In this document: one piece after another, positions 37,818 to 47,141 of the stretch
Position numbering within the stretch: position 1 is the stretch's first letter
How the letters are laid out: every line of letters starts with the position of its first letter
Origin: Bin80 sp026708685
GTDB lineage: Bacteria; Bacteroidota; Rhodothermia; Rhodothermales; Bin80
Direction of reading: 5' to 3'
NCBI GenBank assembly: GCA_965200955.1
Contig: OZ241742.1
Span: 3,596,001 to 3,660,000, forward strand
DNA: 64,000 bases
Position numbers and translations under genes: made by a program
Notes under the pieces: model-generated
Seen by the model: only the letters and a program-made list of their open reading frames with translations
Databases searched by the model: none
What the model was told of the DNA's origin: nothing

Positions 37818-38331
37818 GCAGTCAATGGACTTCAATATGTTCATCATCACATATCCTCAGCAGGATTAGGATTTCAGGTCAACTATCATGTAAACCATGT
37901 GGTATTGAAAAATTACAATCAAATCGTATCTTGAGATGTTGTGGGCGGATTTCACATCTATGGATCCCCATCCACCGATACCGTGAAGCGATCTTGAATC
38001 ATTCTCTATACCGCCATCTACGAACATTCAGCAATTCATCTTGATTGCAAGCATCACCAAATAGAATCTGGGTCAAGAAAAACTGACCGTTTCGAAAACG
38101 TCAAAGATCCATGGATGATATCAGTCTTCTAAGGATCCCCTACTCCTTGATCATATCAAGCACCTACTGCGGCGAAGTAAACCGCTACCAGATGCTCTGT
38201 TGTAAGAATGTAACTGACCCCTCCTTTGTTCTAGCACAGCTTGATGGCATTTTCTGTCAGGTAGCAGAGTTTGATAGATTTATTTAGTTGTTCCTTGTAG
38301 TGAATCATTAAACTATTTCCACTCATATTCC
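37818..38331. other. Intergenic region, no gene seen
   Basis: About 510 bases between the right 306-bp repeat and the AAA ATPase end. No gene, RNA or further repeat recognised. Confidence 0.45.
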
Positions 38332-39462
38332 TTAACTCTTGTTATTCACATATTCGTCAACGAGCCATGTATGCATAGAGGGTATGGAGACAACGTATCC
38401 CTCACTCCCACTCACATCAATAATCCCTCTCTCCAAAAACGTGTCGAAAATCTTTATCGCCTCAGCATGCCCATAGATTCTTGACAACGATGACAGTACA
38501 TCTAATCGATCAAAAACACTGCCTGATGGATATTCTGAAATGGCGTTGGCCATGTGTCTAACTTCATCAATGTAAAATTTTCTGACACGCTGCTGGTAGT
38601 ATTGAGCACGCCCCTCCCTACCGAGTTTGAGCACTATACTCAAACCAGCGGATGTGAGCCTCCCCCCGTTTTCCATTAGATGCATGATGGCTGGTTCCAC
38701 ATAGGCTGCAATGTGCTGGGGCCACCCTTGAGTCTCCTCAGTGATTGCGTCAACCCATGGAGCGGTGTCTCCCTTTGCACCAGCATCTTTTGTAAGCCAC
38801 GCTTGGACAATGGCACGGGTGGATTTGTCACTCAGCGGACCTAACTCAGCATCACATTTTAACCCGATCCTTGACAGTCCTAAGGAGTCAAACGCACCCA
38901 GGGTTGTTCCCAGTCCTGCACAAAGTAGAACGACAGGCCTCCCCATATCTCCATTATGGATACGCCTGATAAGATTGGCTGCATCACTCCTGTTGTTACC
39001 TTCAGGTTTGTTTGGTCCACCGAGGTTTTGTGCTTCATCAAGGATGAGCAATAGTGGAATATTCCATTGCCCTATAATACTGATTGGATTCGGAAGAACA
39101 GGATTGGATTTTGCCTTGCCTCCCGCAACCCCAAGCCCGACACCACCAATCCACTCAGAAATACTGAACTCGCGACCTCGGCCGAGTGCATGCATCAACC
39201 AGTTTGTATCCCACAGTGCGTCAGGATCAATGTGAGCAACATGCCATGGTTGAATAGCATCTTTTGCTATCTTGTCAAGCAGTGCAGTCTTCCCTGAACC
39301 AGGAGCTCCCTGAATAATGAAGGTTGTGCCCGTGTTTGTCTTAAGAGAGTGCCCGAGTAGGATTCTGAACTGATTTAAGATGTTGTTTCGTCCATGAAAA
39401 TACGGGGTAGATCCTCGGTCAAACGCTGGTGGTCCAGGTGGGAGAGGTTTCTTCTTGGCCAT
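38332..39462 (-). CDS. AAA+ ATPase (AAA_16/Orc-like), intact
   Basis: The 376-residue protein has an N-terminal AAA+ core: YFHGRNNILNQF box at about residues 21-32, Walker A QGAPGSGKTALL (51-62), Walker B LLLILDEAQNL (137-147), and a sensor-1 region VVLLCAGLGTTLGAFDSLG. A small helical lid (ETQGWPQHIAAYVEPA) follows, then a C-terminal winged-helix-like domain ending IPSMHTWLVDEYV. This resembles Orc1/Cdc6-like or signalling-type (AAA_16) ATPases rather than transposition ATPases, and no transposase gene is nearby. It is the intact paralog of the frameshifted gene at 4422-5503, which is GC-richer. Function unknown. Confidence 0.75.
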   Translation of the reverse strand: MAKKKPLPPGPPAFDRGSTPYFHGRNNILNQFRILLGHSLKTNTGTTFIIQGAPGSGKTALLDKIAKDAIQPWHVAHIDPDALWDTNWLMHALGRGREFSISEWIGGVGLGVAGGKAKSNPVLPNPISIIGQWNIPLLLILDEAQNLGGPNKPEGNNRSDAANLIRRIHNGDMGRPVVLLCAGLGTTLGAFDSLGLSRIGLKCDAELGPLSDKSTRAIVQAWLTKDAGAKGDTAPWVDAITEETQGWPQHIAAYVEPAIMHLMENGGRLTSAGLSIVLKLGREGRAQYYQQRVRKFYIDEVRHMANAISEYPSGSVFDRLDVLSSLSRIYGHAEAIKIFDTFLERGIIDVSGSEGYVVSIPSMHTWLVDEYVNNKS

Positions 39463-40019
39463 GAGGAAGTATGAAGCAATGGAACACAGTTCTATTAGTC
39501 AACTCTCTGTATCTCTAATAGTTCATCACAATTGGTGTCATACCCTTTAAAAAGGGAGATTTCCGTGTGTACAATCTCAAAACTTCTACTAATGTGAGGG
39601 TAAGGAGCATTTCTCTTCATGGTTTTCCAAGGCTTCCCATATTCTCTAAAATATGCATTAGCAATGAGTGCTCTGGTACGGTCTGTCCCTTGAGCTTGTC
39701 AAAATTCCGTTCCATGAAACATTGATGGGAATCAGCCAAATTCGGCATGTCCCAAAAAGCCCCGATTCACGGCTCTGGAATTGAATTCTCAGTCTTGTTG
39801 CCTCTACATTTTTAAAACGCCTACATCTTTTTTCGCGTTCCATCCGCACGAAACACCCACAGGTAGATAAGTGATATCTAATATGATATGGATCTACCTA
39901 ATCCATTGATGAGCGATTTCAACTTTTCATCTAGTTCTTCGGAAGAAACCAATGCGGATCATTTTGCATCAATATTGTTGGATTTCTTGGCAATACTGCT
40001 ATTCCATCATGCTCTATTG
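39463..40019. other. Intergenic region
   Basis: About 560 bases upstream of the ATPase. A plus-strand 60-codon frame at 39888-40070 (MDLPNPLMS, with a membrane-like LLDFLAILLFHHALLLY segment) is possible but it runs into the antisense duplicated fragment at its end, so I do not call it a gene. Confidence 0.35.
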
Positions 40020-40304
40020 CTATACAACAAGGCAAGCAAAAACGCCAATCATCGTGGCACATTTGAATAAATCCATACCATTTTCGTATAGATACGATAC
40101 AAGCGTCCCTAAAATCGTTTGACGACCTTCCGTTTTGTTTATGTATCCTAAGTCTTTACGAATCGCTAAAACAAGGTCAGCAACTGGATCAAGAACGGAT
40201 GATTGTGAATTTTTTGAATCCGAATTGTCGCCCACTTTTCTGAATTTTACAAATGCATGAACCACCTCATTAGGGATCCATAAATTCAATTTTGCATTAT
40301 CTGG
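40020..40304 (-). pseudogene. Truncated copy of the 36239-36813 membrane protein gene
   Basis: The soluble part NEVVHAFVKFRKVGDNSDSKNS, split here as NEVVHAFVKFRKVG and SSVLDPVADLVLAIRKDLG, is almost the same as in 36239-36813, and the nucleotide match runs from about 40105 to 40304. At its 5' end the match stops exactly where the 98-bp MITE-like element begins (atctgg, then the element), so the membrane-helix part is lost. The C-terminus differs from the other copy: it carries on with YLYENGMDLFKCATMIGVF. Confidence 0.75.
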
Positions 40305-40402
40305 GAGCCTTCTGCAAAACCTCCGCGTTTCACCAGAAATAATACTCTGGAGCACCTGCTACTCATTTTTTTGATTTGACTGGTAGGTTGTGCAAAAGCC
40401 TC
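40305..40402. mobile_element. 98-bp MITE-like element, copy 3
   Basis: Ends gagccttctgcaaaacct and aggttgtgcaaaagcctc are imperfect inverted repeats of the same type as the copies at 157 and 20746, and the length is again 98 bp. Reverse-complemented, its interior (caaatcaaaaaaa, ggtgctccagag, gaaacgc) lines up with both other copies. Unlike those, no 4-bp flanking duplication is seen (ctgg versus acta). That fits its position at a rearrangement breakpoint. Confidence 0.75.
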
Positions 40403-40441
40403 ACTAAAATCCAGATTTAACTCTGCGTCATTAGTCCAATA

Positions 40442-42094
40442 TCAATCGTCGATATCCGAAACTTCACTATCAGCAATTGAATGAGCGGTGAATTTTTGTG
40501 GTAGAGCAACATTTCTCTCACCCATGAAAATGCGTTCTCCCTGAATCAGATTCTCTTGTCTCATTTCAATAAATTTATCAGCTTTCCCGCACTTCAATAC
40601 CTCAATTGACTCAGGTGGAAAGCCATGGCTTGGGAGTAATTTTTCAAGAACTTGATTGCCTAAGTTTCTTAAAAGTTCAAACGCACCCCCATTAGGATCA
40701 TCCCCCCCTATAAACATACGATTTGCTGGGATACTTGAGTATTCATTTGATGTACTTGGATCTTTTCTCACATAACCAATACCATTTGCTCCAAATTCCG
40801 AAAGCAATTGATCAACTTCTATCTCTGATTCATCATAGAGCGACAGAGGCTTCAATGATGCCAAATACAACAAAAACGTTCTGGATCTTGCGCTCCTGCT
40901 ATCAAAATGTTTTGGGAATGGAGCAGCTTCTTCATTTAAATTCATGACAGTAAATCCATTAATTTCACCTTTCGCCAATTTTCTCATTTCGATTAGTGCA
41001 TGAGTGATTTTTGAAGTACTAATTATGCCAAACCAGCCAGTAAATGAAGTAACCCAGAACCATCTTTTTAGCAGGAGATCTATCTTTGATGGTGGAGTTG
41101 GGCACAATCGATAAAACTCACCCAGTAAGACTAATTGAAGTCCATATGGAAGAAGCCGATCCGACGTAACACCTAAGCCTTTAAGAAAGTTTATTGCTCT
41201 GAAGACACCCTGCGTAGCTGATTCAAAACTCTCTGGGAGTCTTGAACGTATCTCTTCATCAACCATTAATTTAGCCCAATCTTTGGCATAGATATCTTTA
41301 TTCAGAGCGGCCAATACAGATCTAAGTAATAAAACACGTTTGATTGAGTGAAACCCTTTACTGGCTAGCTCATTTATGAAAATATCAAAACTTTGTGCAA
41401 GGTGAAACTCCCCTCTTCGATAAGTCAATGCACTGACCATCTCATCTGCTGAAATTTTTCGGCCAGTCCGGTTGAGCCTCGCAAAAACGGTCACAGCTCC
41501 ATCAAGATCTGCATCTTGAATACGAATGATTGGCAGTTTATAGTCCCGAAAAGCATCAGCAAGATGATCTGCCTCTCGTAGCAGTTTTCGACTTTTATCA
41601 TTATCACTAATTGATCTGATTTTACTAGCAGCTTCTAGAAACTGCGATGTGTCAAATAGACATGCTATCGGAAAGTGGTGGAGACTCAATCCTCTTCGGG
41701 GACATCGCACGAACTCTAACTTTTCAAGATCAAAGTATATACGCCAGTCAATTTGATCTGGTGCACTTTGGTAGCTTTTTCCTATTTTGAGAGTCCCAAC
41801 CAAACTGGTAATTCTTTGTTGTCCATCTAATAAATAACCAGTAATACCTGTAGGTTGATTGCTAATTCTGATCGGACCGACCGTTGATACACTCTCAACA
41901 TCTTCATGCGTTTCCCAGATAAGAATAGATCCAATAGGGAAACCACTATACACGCTATCTAGCAGAGTAAGTACATCTTGCTGTGTCCAAACGAAAGGTC
42001 TCTGAAATTTAGGAACTCTAACCTTACCGTCAATTATATTCTGGATTAACTGACTAAGGTGGAAGATCTCTGGAAAAGCCTGAGTACGAGTCAT
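40442..42094 (-). CDS. DUF262 (GmrS-type ParB/Srx-fold) protein
   Basis: The 550-residue protein starts with a DUF262 domain: VPKFQRPFVWTQQDVLTLLDS at residues 27-47 (VPKFQRPFVW, then VLTLLDSVYSGFPIGSILIW) and the LLDGQQRITSL motif at 88-98, which forms the nucleotide-hydrolysing ParB/Srx-like site seen in GmrSD and related defence proteins. A long helical middle follows and then a C-terminal part with no clear HNH motif. It is the third gene of a tight operon with a TOPRIM-like gene (10-base gap) and an ATPase. DUF262 proteins are recurrent effectors or sensors in antiphage systems; here the exact role is inferred from company. Confidence 0.82.
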   Translation of the reverse strand: MTRTQAFPEIFHLSQLIQNIIDGKVRVPKFQRPFVWTQQDVLTLLDSVYSGFPIGSILIWETHEDVESVSTVGPIRISNQPTGITGYLLDGQQRITSLVGTLKIGKSYQSAPDQIDWRIYFDLEKLEFVRCPRRGLSLHHFPIACLFDTSQFLEAASKIRSISDNDKSRKLLREADHLADAFRDYKLPIIRIQDADLDGAVTVFARLNRTGRKISADEMVSALTYRRGEFHLAQSFDIFINELASKGFHSIKRVLLLRSVLAALNKDIYAKDWAKLMVDEEIRSRLPESFESATQGVFRAINFLKGLGVTSDRLLPYGLQLVLLGEFYRLCPTPPSKIDLLLKRWFWVTSFTGWFGIISTSKITHALIEMRKLAKGEINGFTVMNLNEEAAPFPKHFDSRSARSRTFLLYLASLKPLSLYDESEIEVDQLLSEFGANGIGYVRKDPSTSNEYSSIPANRMFIGGDDPNGGAFELLRNLGNQVLEKLLPSHGFPPESIEVLKCGKADKFIEMRQENLIQGERIFMGERNVALPQKFTAHSIADSEVSDIDD

Positions 42095-42104
42095 GTCGAT
42101 TTGT

Positions 42105-43085
42105 TTACATTTCTTTCAAAATCAGGGCTATACCATGTTCTAAATCTCCACAGGAACGCTCCCGTAATTCAGTTTCAATTGGTATTTCATCGTAGTCCCA
42201 GCATTTGTGAAGTTGACCGCCAAAACCCTGTCTAAGATGTGCAAGACCCATATTTGATAATCCCTCAAATAAGGGATTAATCTGTTGATCATCTTGAGTT
42301 TGATACAGGCCTTTTTTCATGTTATAGAAATCTTTTTGATCATCAGTGAGGCTCTCCCATGCATTAACTTTCGCAGTATGGTCTGTGTCTAATGGATGGA
42401 GCTGTTTAAGTAACAATGGTGGAAGATAATTTTCTGCAGTACGCTTGGCTAAAATCCAACATGTAATTCCAAAATGATCACAAATGTTACGTAATTTTAA
42501 CGCTCCAATACTCTCGGGGCTGGTCGGACTATCTTTATCGCTATCAGCAACAGCAACTAGCCTTGGAATTGCCGCATCCATTTGCAGTTGGTCTCTTAGT
42601 AAATCTACCTTGCTCCTGATAAGCTCTGGCATTGGAGCAATTCCACCAATACTGTCAAAATATATTGCCCCTTTCGATAACAAAAGTGATAATCCAGAGT
42701 CCAGCTCATTGATGATTCTACTAAGAAATCTACCATCGTTGAGTTGGTTTTCCATTATGATGCATAGAGGTGTCTCAGAAAACCGAGCTGCAGCATGAGG
42801 CAAAAAATCATTCTCATTTTGTGGAGCAATGGTAACAATAATGCTCCTATTATGTAGTCTTGAATACCATAATTCACGCTCACTTGATTTTCTGAAGAGT
42901 TGGAGGATATCATCTCCCTTAGTTCCTCAATGACGAATCCATGATGTTTCCTCAAAATTAGAAGAGTCTGCATGACCGTTGGTCTCCCAAAGGTGCCAAC
43001 CCTCCTCAATCTTGTGTAGGATACGATCCAAACACTGGTGATACTCAGAATTGTTCGCTACCTCTAATTCTATTGTGATGCGCAT
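42105..43085 (-). pseudogene. TOPRIM/DUF4435-like protein with in-frame TGA
   Basis: One frame of 326 codons runs from ATG 43085 (MRITIELEVANNS) to the stop at 42105, interrupted only by TGA at 42927-42929 (codon 53). After the TGA it continues protein-like (KGDDILQLFRKSSERELWYS) into a TOPRIM-type core: IIMENQLNDGRFL (E..D..F), VAVADSDKD (DxD) and AKRTAENYLPPLLL, which resembles the ENYL element of DUF4435 nucleases. No ATG follows the TGA until inside the core, so the downstream part cannot start properly alone. The upstream 52 codons could make a small peptide. A nonsense mutation (or sequence error) is the simplest reading. It sits 5 bases after the ATPase and 10 before the DUF262 gene. 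Confidence 0.6.
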
Positions 43086-43090
43086 GTATG

Positions 43091-44329
43091 TTATTCTTCT
43101 AACTTTCTGAGAGCCCGCCGAATGGCAAGAACCTCTTCATAATCTTCGGTAAATACCCCCTCTGGCCAACTGCTCAATTCGCCTCGTTTGTTTATGGTGA
43201 TTTTTTTTATAGTAGAGCCACCTAATGATTCAGGTTGAACCCAATATATAACCACTTCACTTGATTTCAACTTTTTCTCTATAACCCATCGCCGAATACG
43301 AAGTAACATCATCTCAGAGTGGGTTTCTATAATCAGTGATCTATGATGGTTGGAAAGTGACTTCATCATCAGATCTGCGACTTCACCATGTGCACTGGGA
43401 TGCAGATCAGACTCTGGATGTTCAATAATATCTAAGCTATTGCCGGAATCTGAGGAGAACGCTTTGGCTACTATAGGGAGTATTTGTAATAGTCCTTCAC
43501 CAGATTGCTCAAGAAGTACATCAGACTTATTATTACGATTTCCTATCATTAAATCGAAATACTCACCATACTTTCTTACACTGATGTTGATACCGAAGGC
43601 ATTAGAATACCACTGATTTACAGATCTCTGTAAATCATCAGAATCCGCCAAAATGAATGGTGTATGTGCACCAATTGATTCAAGTTCACCTGAAATAGAT
43701 TCATTCATGTTTAATCCCGATGATTGGAAAATACGAGGAGATTGAAGATAGTGAACTTTTTTTGCCCATGCTTTCATGCAATCAATTTGCTCATTGACCC
43801 ATTCAGGAAGCCGATTTGGCCGCTCAGGAAGTAGTCCTTTCCATATAATGGATTGTCGCACATCATTAATGCTAGATCCAGAGACTGTATAAGAGGATTT
43901 TTCACTTAACTCGTCACGAATAACTTCAATGAATTGATCACCATACTTTATTCTCCAAAACATAATACACACATCGTATTTGGTTGCATTTGATGATCTT
44001 AACACATTTTGAATCTTTACAGATAGCTCAATATCTGTAGATTCTTTTCTCATTAGGGCTGTCAGTTTTATGACACCATTGGAAGATCGTCCACTGATTA
44101 GATCTCTGAATGTCTTTCCATGAAGGATACCATTAGAACTAAGATTTAATGGTAAATGAGCAATTTCATCAGATTGTAAAATACTACTTGATAACAGATG
44201 GATTGATTTGAGCAATGCCGACTTGCCTGAATTATTGTGACCAACAATTACGGTCATTGGAGCAATTTTAAGAGTCGTGTTACGCTCAAAACATTTGTAA
44301 TTTTCCAGCGATATGTGAAGAAGTTTCAT
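43091..44329 (-). CDS. ABC/OLD-type AAA ATPase with DUF3696-like C-terminus
   Basis: The 412-residue SMC/OLD-like ATPase has Walker A VGHNNSGKSALL at residues 29-40, the signature-like LLEQSGEGLLQILPIVA, Walker B SLDIIEHPESDLHP, and the switch-histidine segment SLIIETHSEMMLLRIRR. The end (GELSSWPEGVFTEDYEEVLAIRR) is typical of DUF3696 ATPases. It heads a three-gene operon with a TOPRIM-like protein and a DUF262 protein. ATPase plus TOPRIM nuclease is the principle of PARIS and OLD-family defence, in which the ATPase senses phage activity and controls the nuclease. The family assignment is firm, the defence role inferred. Confidence 0.85.
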   Translation of the reverse strand: MKLLHISLENYKCFERNTTLKIAPMTVIVGHNNSGKSALLKSIHLLSSSILQSDEIAHLPLNLSSNGILHGKTFRDLISGRSSNGVIKLTALMRKESTDIELSVKIQNVLRSSNATKYDVCIMFWRIKYGDQFIEVIRDELSEKSSYTVSGSSINDVRQSIIWKGLLPERPNRLPEWVNEQIDCMKAWAKKVHYLQSPRIFQSSGLNMNESISGELESIGAHTPFILADSDDLQRSVNQWYSNAFGINISVRKYGEYFDLMIGNRNNKSDVLLEQSGEGLLQILPIVAKAFSSDSGNSLDIIEHPESDLHPSAHGEVADLMMKSLSNHHRSLIIETHSEMMLLRIRRWVIEKKLKSSEVVIYWVQPESLGGSTIKKITINKRGELSSWPEGVFTEDYEEVLAIRRALRKLEE

Positions 44330-44757
44330 GATTGTAGTAACGAATTCAAGTAGTACTCCAAGAAATTTTTATTGTTTGTTCAAAGGAGTAAAACTCCAAA
44401 GATTTACGATAGAGGTTTTGCAAAATCTTCATGAATCATGTGAAAAATCAGACTGGGTGCATCATCATATGCGATTAAAAGCACACTATGCCCTACATCC
44501 TCCTAAATTGACCATCTACGGTGATCCATGGCATACAGATAGATGTGAGCCTTGATCTGTCAAAAACTAAGCTATGTGTCCCTGTATGTACAAATCCTAC
44601 ATCTATCCCAATGATGAAAAACATTATGATCGACGCTTTGTTTACCTTATAGCATCGTCTTCGGTAATGCAATTTCATTAGACAAGTCCATAGATACCTG
44701 ATCTATGAAATATGATCATTTCCAGAATGAGATTTTTCATCTTATTACATATCCGCC
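44330..44757. other. Intergenic region with a degenerate MITE-like end
   Basis: About 430 bases between divergent genes, so both promoters lie here. The string aggttttgcaaaatcttc at 44413-44430 resembles the right end of the 98-bp elements with several changes, but no matching left end is evident. No gene seen. Confidence 0.4.
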
Positions 44758-46221
44758 ATGCAACATATCTTGAACTTTCATAGACTCTTTCCGCTTCACT
44801 GGCTGAGTCTATTAGTGGTAAGCCTAATGACGAGTTTGAACCCTACTTTAGAAATCAATTATCATTCTAACACATCTCAGGATGATATATCCATGCTGAT
44901 AGATGGGGGAATTGTGGTCACCATGGATAGCGTTGGCACCATTCTTGACGGTGGTGCTGTTCTCATTGAGGATGAGCGTATTGTAGATCTTCTTGATGCC
45001 GAGATGCCCCGCCCTGAAGCCGATACCGTGATTGATGCAACTGGACATGTGGTCATTCCTGGACTCATCAACACTCATGGACATGCCGCAATGTCACTGT
45101 TTCGAGGACTCGCTGATGATCTGCCATTACAGACTTGGCTCAATGAATATATCTTTCCAGCTGAGGCTGCCCTTGTTTCACCAGATTTTGTTTATTGGGG
45201 AACCTTGTTGTCATCCATTGAGATGCTCAAAAGTGGAACGACAACCTTTACGGATATGTATTTCTTCCGTGATGATGTCGTCAGAGCAACCACGACTGCT
45301 GGAATCCGCGTTGCTGCAGGTCCTGTCGCGATTGGTTTTCCGACTCCCGACTTTTCTACGGCAGAAGAGTCGCTGGCGAGTGCACATGAATTCATGGAGC
45401 AATATCAGAATCATCCGTTGGTGATTCCATCGGTTTCTGCCCATGCGATCTATACCACTCCATTGGATATTATTGAAACTGCATTTCAGGTGGCTGAAAA
45501 GCACAGGGCTGTTTTTCAAATCCATGTATTGGAGGATTCAACTGAAAACACTATTTCCCGTGGAGCAAATGGAATGGATGTGATTGATGCCCTCATGTCC
45601 ATTGACGCACTCAGGCCTGGAACCATCTTAGCTCATTCAGTCTTCTTATCTGATGATGACATCCGTCACATTGCAATGACGGGTGCAGGAATTGCACACA
45701 ATCCTCAAAGCAACCTGCATCTTGGCGTACCGGGAGTCGCCCCGATTCCCGCCGCTTTGAAAGCTGGAATTCCTGTTGGACTCGGAACGGATGGTCCTGC
45801 AGCCAACAACAATCTTGATCTGTTTGAGGAGATGAATACCGCTGCAAAACTTCAAAAATTACAGCATGGCGATCCTTCCATCTTGTCAGCAGAAACAACT
45901 TTTCGAATGGCAACGATGGGTGGTGCTCAAGTACTAAATATGGAAAAAGAAATCGGTTCATTAGAGCCAGGGAAACATGCAGATATTGTACTCATTGATA
46001 TGCAAAGAGCTGGTCTGACTCCGCTGTATAATGTGTACTCTCACCTCGTCTATGCTGTGCGGGGAAGCGATGTATCAACCGTATTTGTCAATGGAAAAAA
46101 AGTGGTTGATCAACGAAAAATGACGACCGTTAATGAAGATGAAGTCATCAGTAAATCGAATTCATTCAGTGACCAAGTCCAACAAGTGATCGCTGGTTTA
46201 CGTGAATCTGATGGATCCTAA
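44758..46221 (+). CDS. Amidohydrolase, SAH/MTA deaminase-like (TrzN/AtzB group)
   Basis: The product is a metal-dependent amidohydrolase acting on an N-heterocycle, like 5'-methylthioadenosine/S-adenosylhomocysteine deaminases and guanine deaminase relatives. Seen: beta-sandwich part with GLINTHGHAAMSLFRGLADD (metal-binding HxH near residue 105), DMYFFRDD, FQIHVLEDSTEN (third His), LAHSVFLSDDD, and HNPQSNLHLG...GLGTDGPAANNN (catalytic Asp). The first 45 residues include a hydrophobic segment (LHWLSLLVVSLMTSL) that could be a signal or anchor. An alternative start at 44893 (MLIDGGIVV) gives the usual cytoplasmic length. The gene is alone. Substrate is not certain. Confidence 0.85.
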   Translation: MQHILNFHRLFPLHWLSLLVVSLMTSLNPTLEINYHSNTSQDDISMLIDGGIVVTMDSVGTILDGGAVLIEDERIVDLLDAEMPRPEADTVIDATGHVVIPGLINTHGHAAMSLFRGLADDLPLQTWLNEYIFPAEAALVSPDFVYWGTLLSSIEMLKSGTTTFTDMYFFRDDVVRATTTAGIRVAAGPVAIGFPTPDFSTAEESLASAHEFMEQYQNHPLVIPSVSAHAIYTTPLDIIETAFQVAEKHRAVFQIHVLEDSTENTISRGANGMDVIDALMSIDALRPGTILAHSVFLSDDDIRHIAMTGAGIAHNPQSNLHLGVPGVAPIPAALKAGIPVGLGTDGPAANNNLDLFEEMNTAAKLQKLQHGDPSILSAETTFRMATMGGAQVLNMEKEIGSLEPGKHADIVLIDMQRAGLTPLYNVYSHLVYAVRGSDVSTVFVNGKKVVDQRKMTTVNEDEVISKSNSFSDQVQQVIAGLRESDGS

Positions 46222-46733
46222 ACGTTTACTTACTTCTACATAGCGCTCCATCATACAGGCGATCTCATTGTTGAGTAGATAGGATGCGTCACCATTCTAA
46301 TTGATGTTGAATACAGGTACATTCCGCCATGATTGAGCAAACATTGATCAACTGTATTTCTATGAGGATATAAAAGACTGTGGTTCCAATGCCATGAACG
46401 AAGAAACATGATAGTTTCAATCCGTGTGTAGATTTGGATCATTGCCCTTGAACTCGTTAGTGGAGTTCAGATGGTGAATTTCCAGTGGGTAATGTGCATT
46501 GATGTTGAATCATTGATTGATGAACATCACCATTGATGATAGACATGCAAGGGCTGTAGTTTTTGCATTCGTCATTTATCGCAAGATATTGACTTCTACG
46601 TGACCTTTCCTTGATCAATCATGCTTTCAGAAAATGCCTTCTTGAGATCATCTAATGGCGATTTTTAAACATTTCTTTGAATAAATGAACCAATGGGAAA
46701 CTAAATCGTATTCCCAATAAGAGTACTGGTGAG
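46222..46733. other. Intergenic region upstream of the surface locus
   Basis: About 510 bases without a gene. It should contain the promoter for the surface-protein cluster. No repeat or hairpin was recognised by eye. Confidence 0.45.
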
Positions 46734-47141
46734 ATGATGAAATTGCTATCCATGATGAAGGCATTTCTAGTTTGTCCTGCTATCTGCTGGACATCTCCCA
46801 CTATTGGACTTTGGCTTACTCTTTTCGTGCCTGTCGCTTCCTTACAGGACTATTCGCCAGAGATCCACCTCGAAAAAAATGGGGGGGGTAGAACCCTTTT
46901 CTCATCAGACTCTGCGTTACAGGTTCCAACTTTCCACTCGTTGGTGACTGCAGGTTTTAGTGTTCGCTTTTTTGATGAAATGATTGGCTTTACCCAACAT
47001 TCTGAGAGCGGTACCCTTAGTCGTGAGTTTGGTGTGCACCCACCTTCACCAAATTTCACCTCCTTACCCGTTGGGCCAGTATGGCTTCCAGTGGATGGGG
47101 ATGGTCATCATTCCACACCAGATTTACTGGTAAGATGTTGA
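46734..47141 (+). CDS. Truncated N-terminal paralog of the autotransporter
   Basis: This 135-residue product repeats the first ~115 residues of the next gene: a signal peptide (MMKAFLVCPAICW ... PVASLQD), the GGGRTL and SDSALQVPT block, TAGFSVRFFD and MIGFTQHSESG, and GPVWLPVDGDG. It then ends at a stop after 20 unrelated residues, 7 bases into the start region of the next gene. It contains an A7-T-G8 tract at 46864-46878. It might be a small secreted protein, but a tandem partial duplication that lost its repeat and barrel parts is more likely. Confidence 0.7.
   Translation: MMKLLSMMKAFLVCPAICWTSPTIGLWLTLFVPVASLQDYSPEIHLEKNGGGRTLFSSDSALQVPTFHSLVTAGFSVRFFDEMIGFTQHSESGTLSREFGVHPPSPNFTSLPVGPVWLPVDGDGHHSTPDLLVRC
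46871..46878 (+). repeat. Poly-G tract (G8) in truncated paralog
   Basis: Eight G follow seven A and one T, soon after the signal-peptide region. The frame remains open at this length. Its equivalent in the next gene has nine G. Confidence 0.9.

Noticed and set aside
38332..39462. AAA ATPase as a TniB/IstB-type transposition protein
   Set aside because: The N-terminal box, lid and winged-helix tail fit Orc-like AAA_16 proteins better, and no transposase gene or matching end repeats accompany it.
42927..42929. TGA in the TOPRIM-like gene as a selenocysteine codon
   Set aside because: The site is not a redox motif, no stem-loop following it was recognisable, and no selenoprotein machinery is seen in the window; a nonsense change is simpler.
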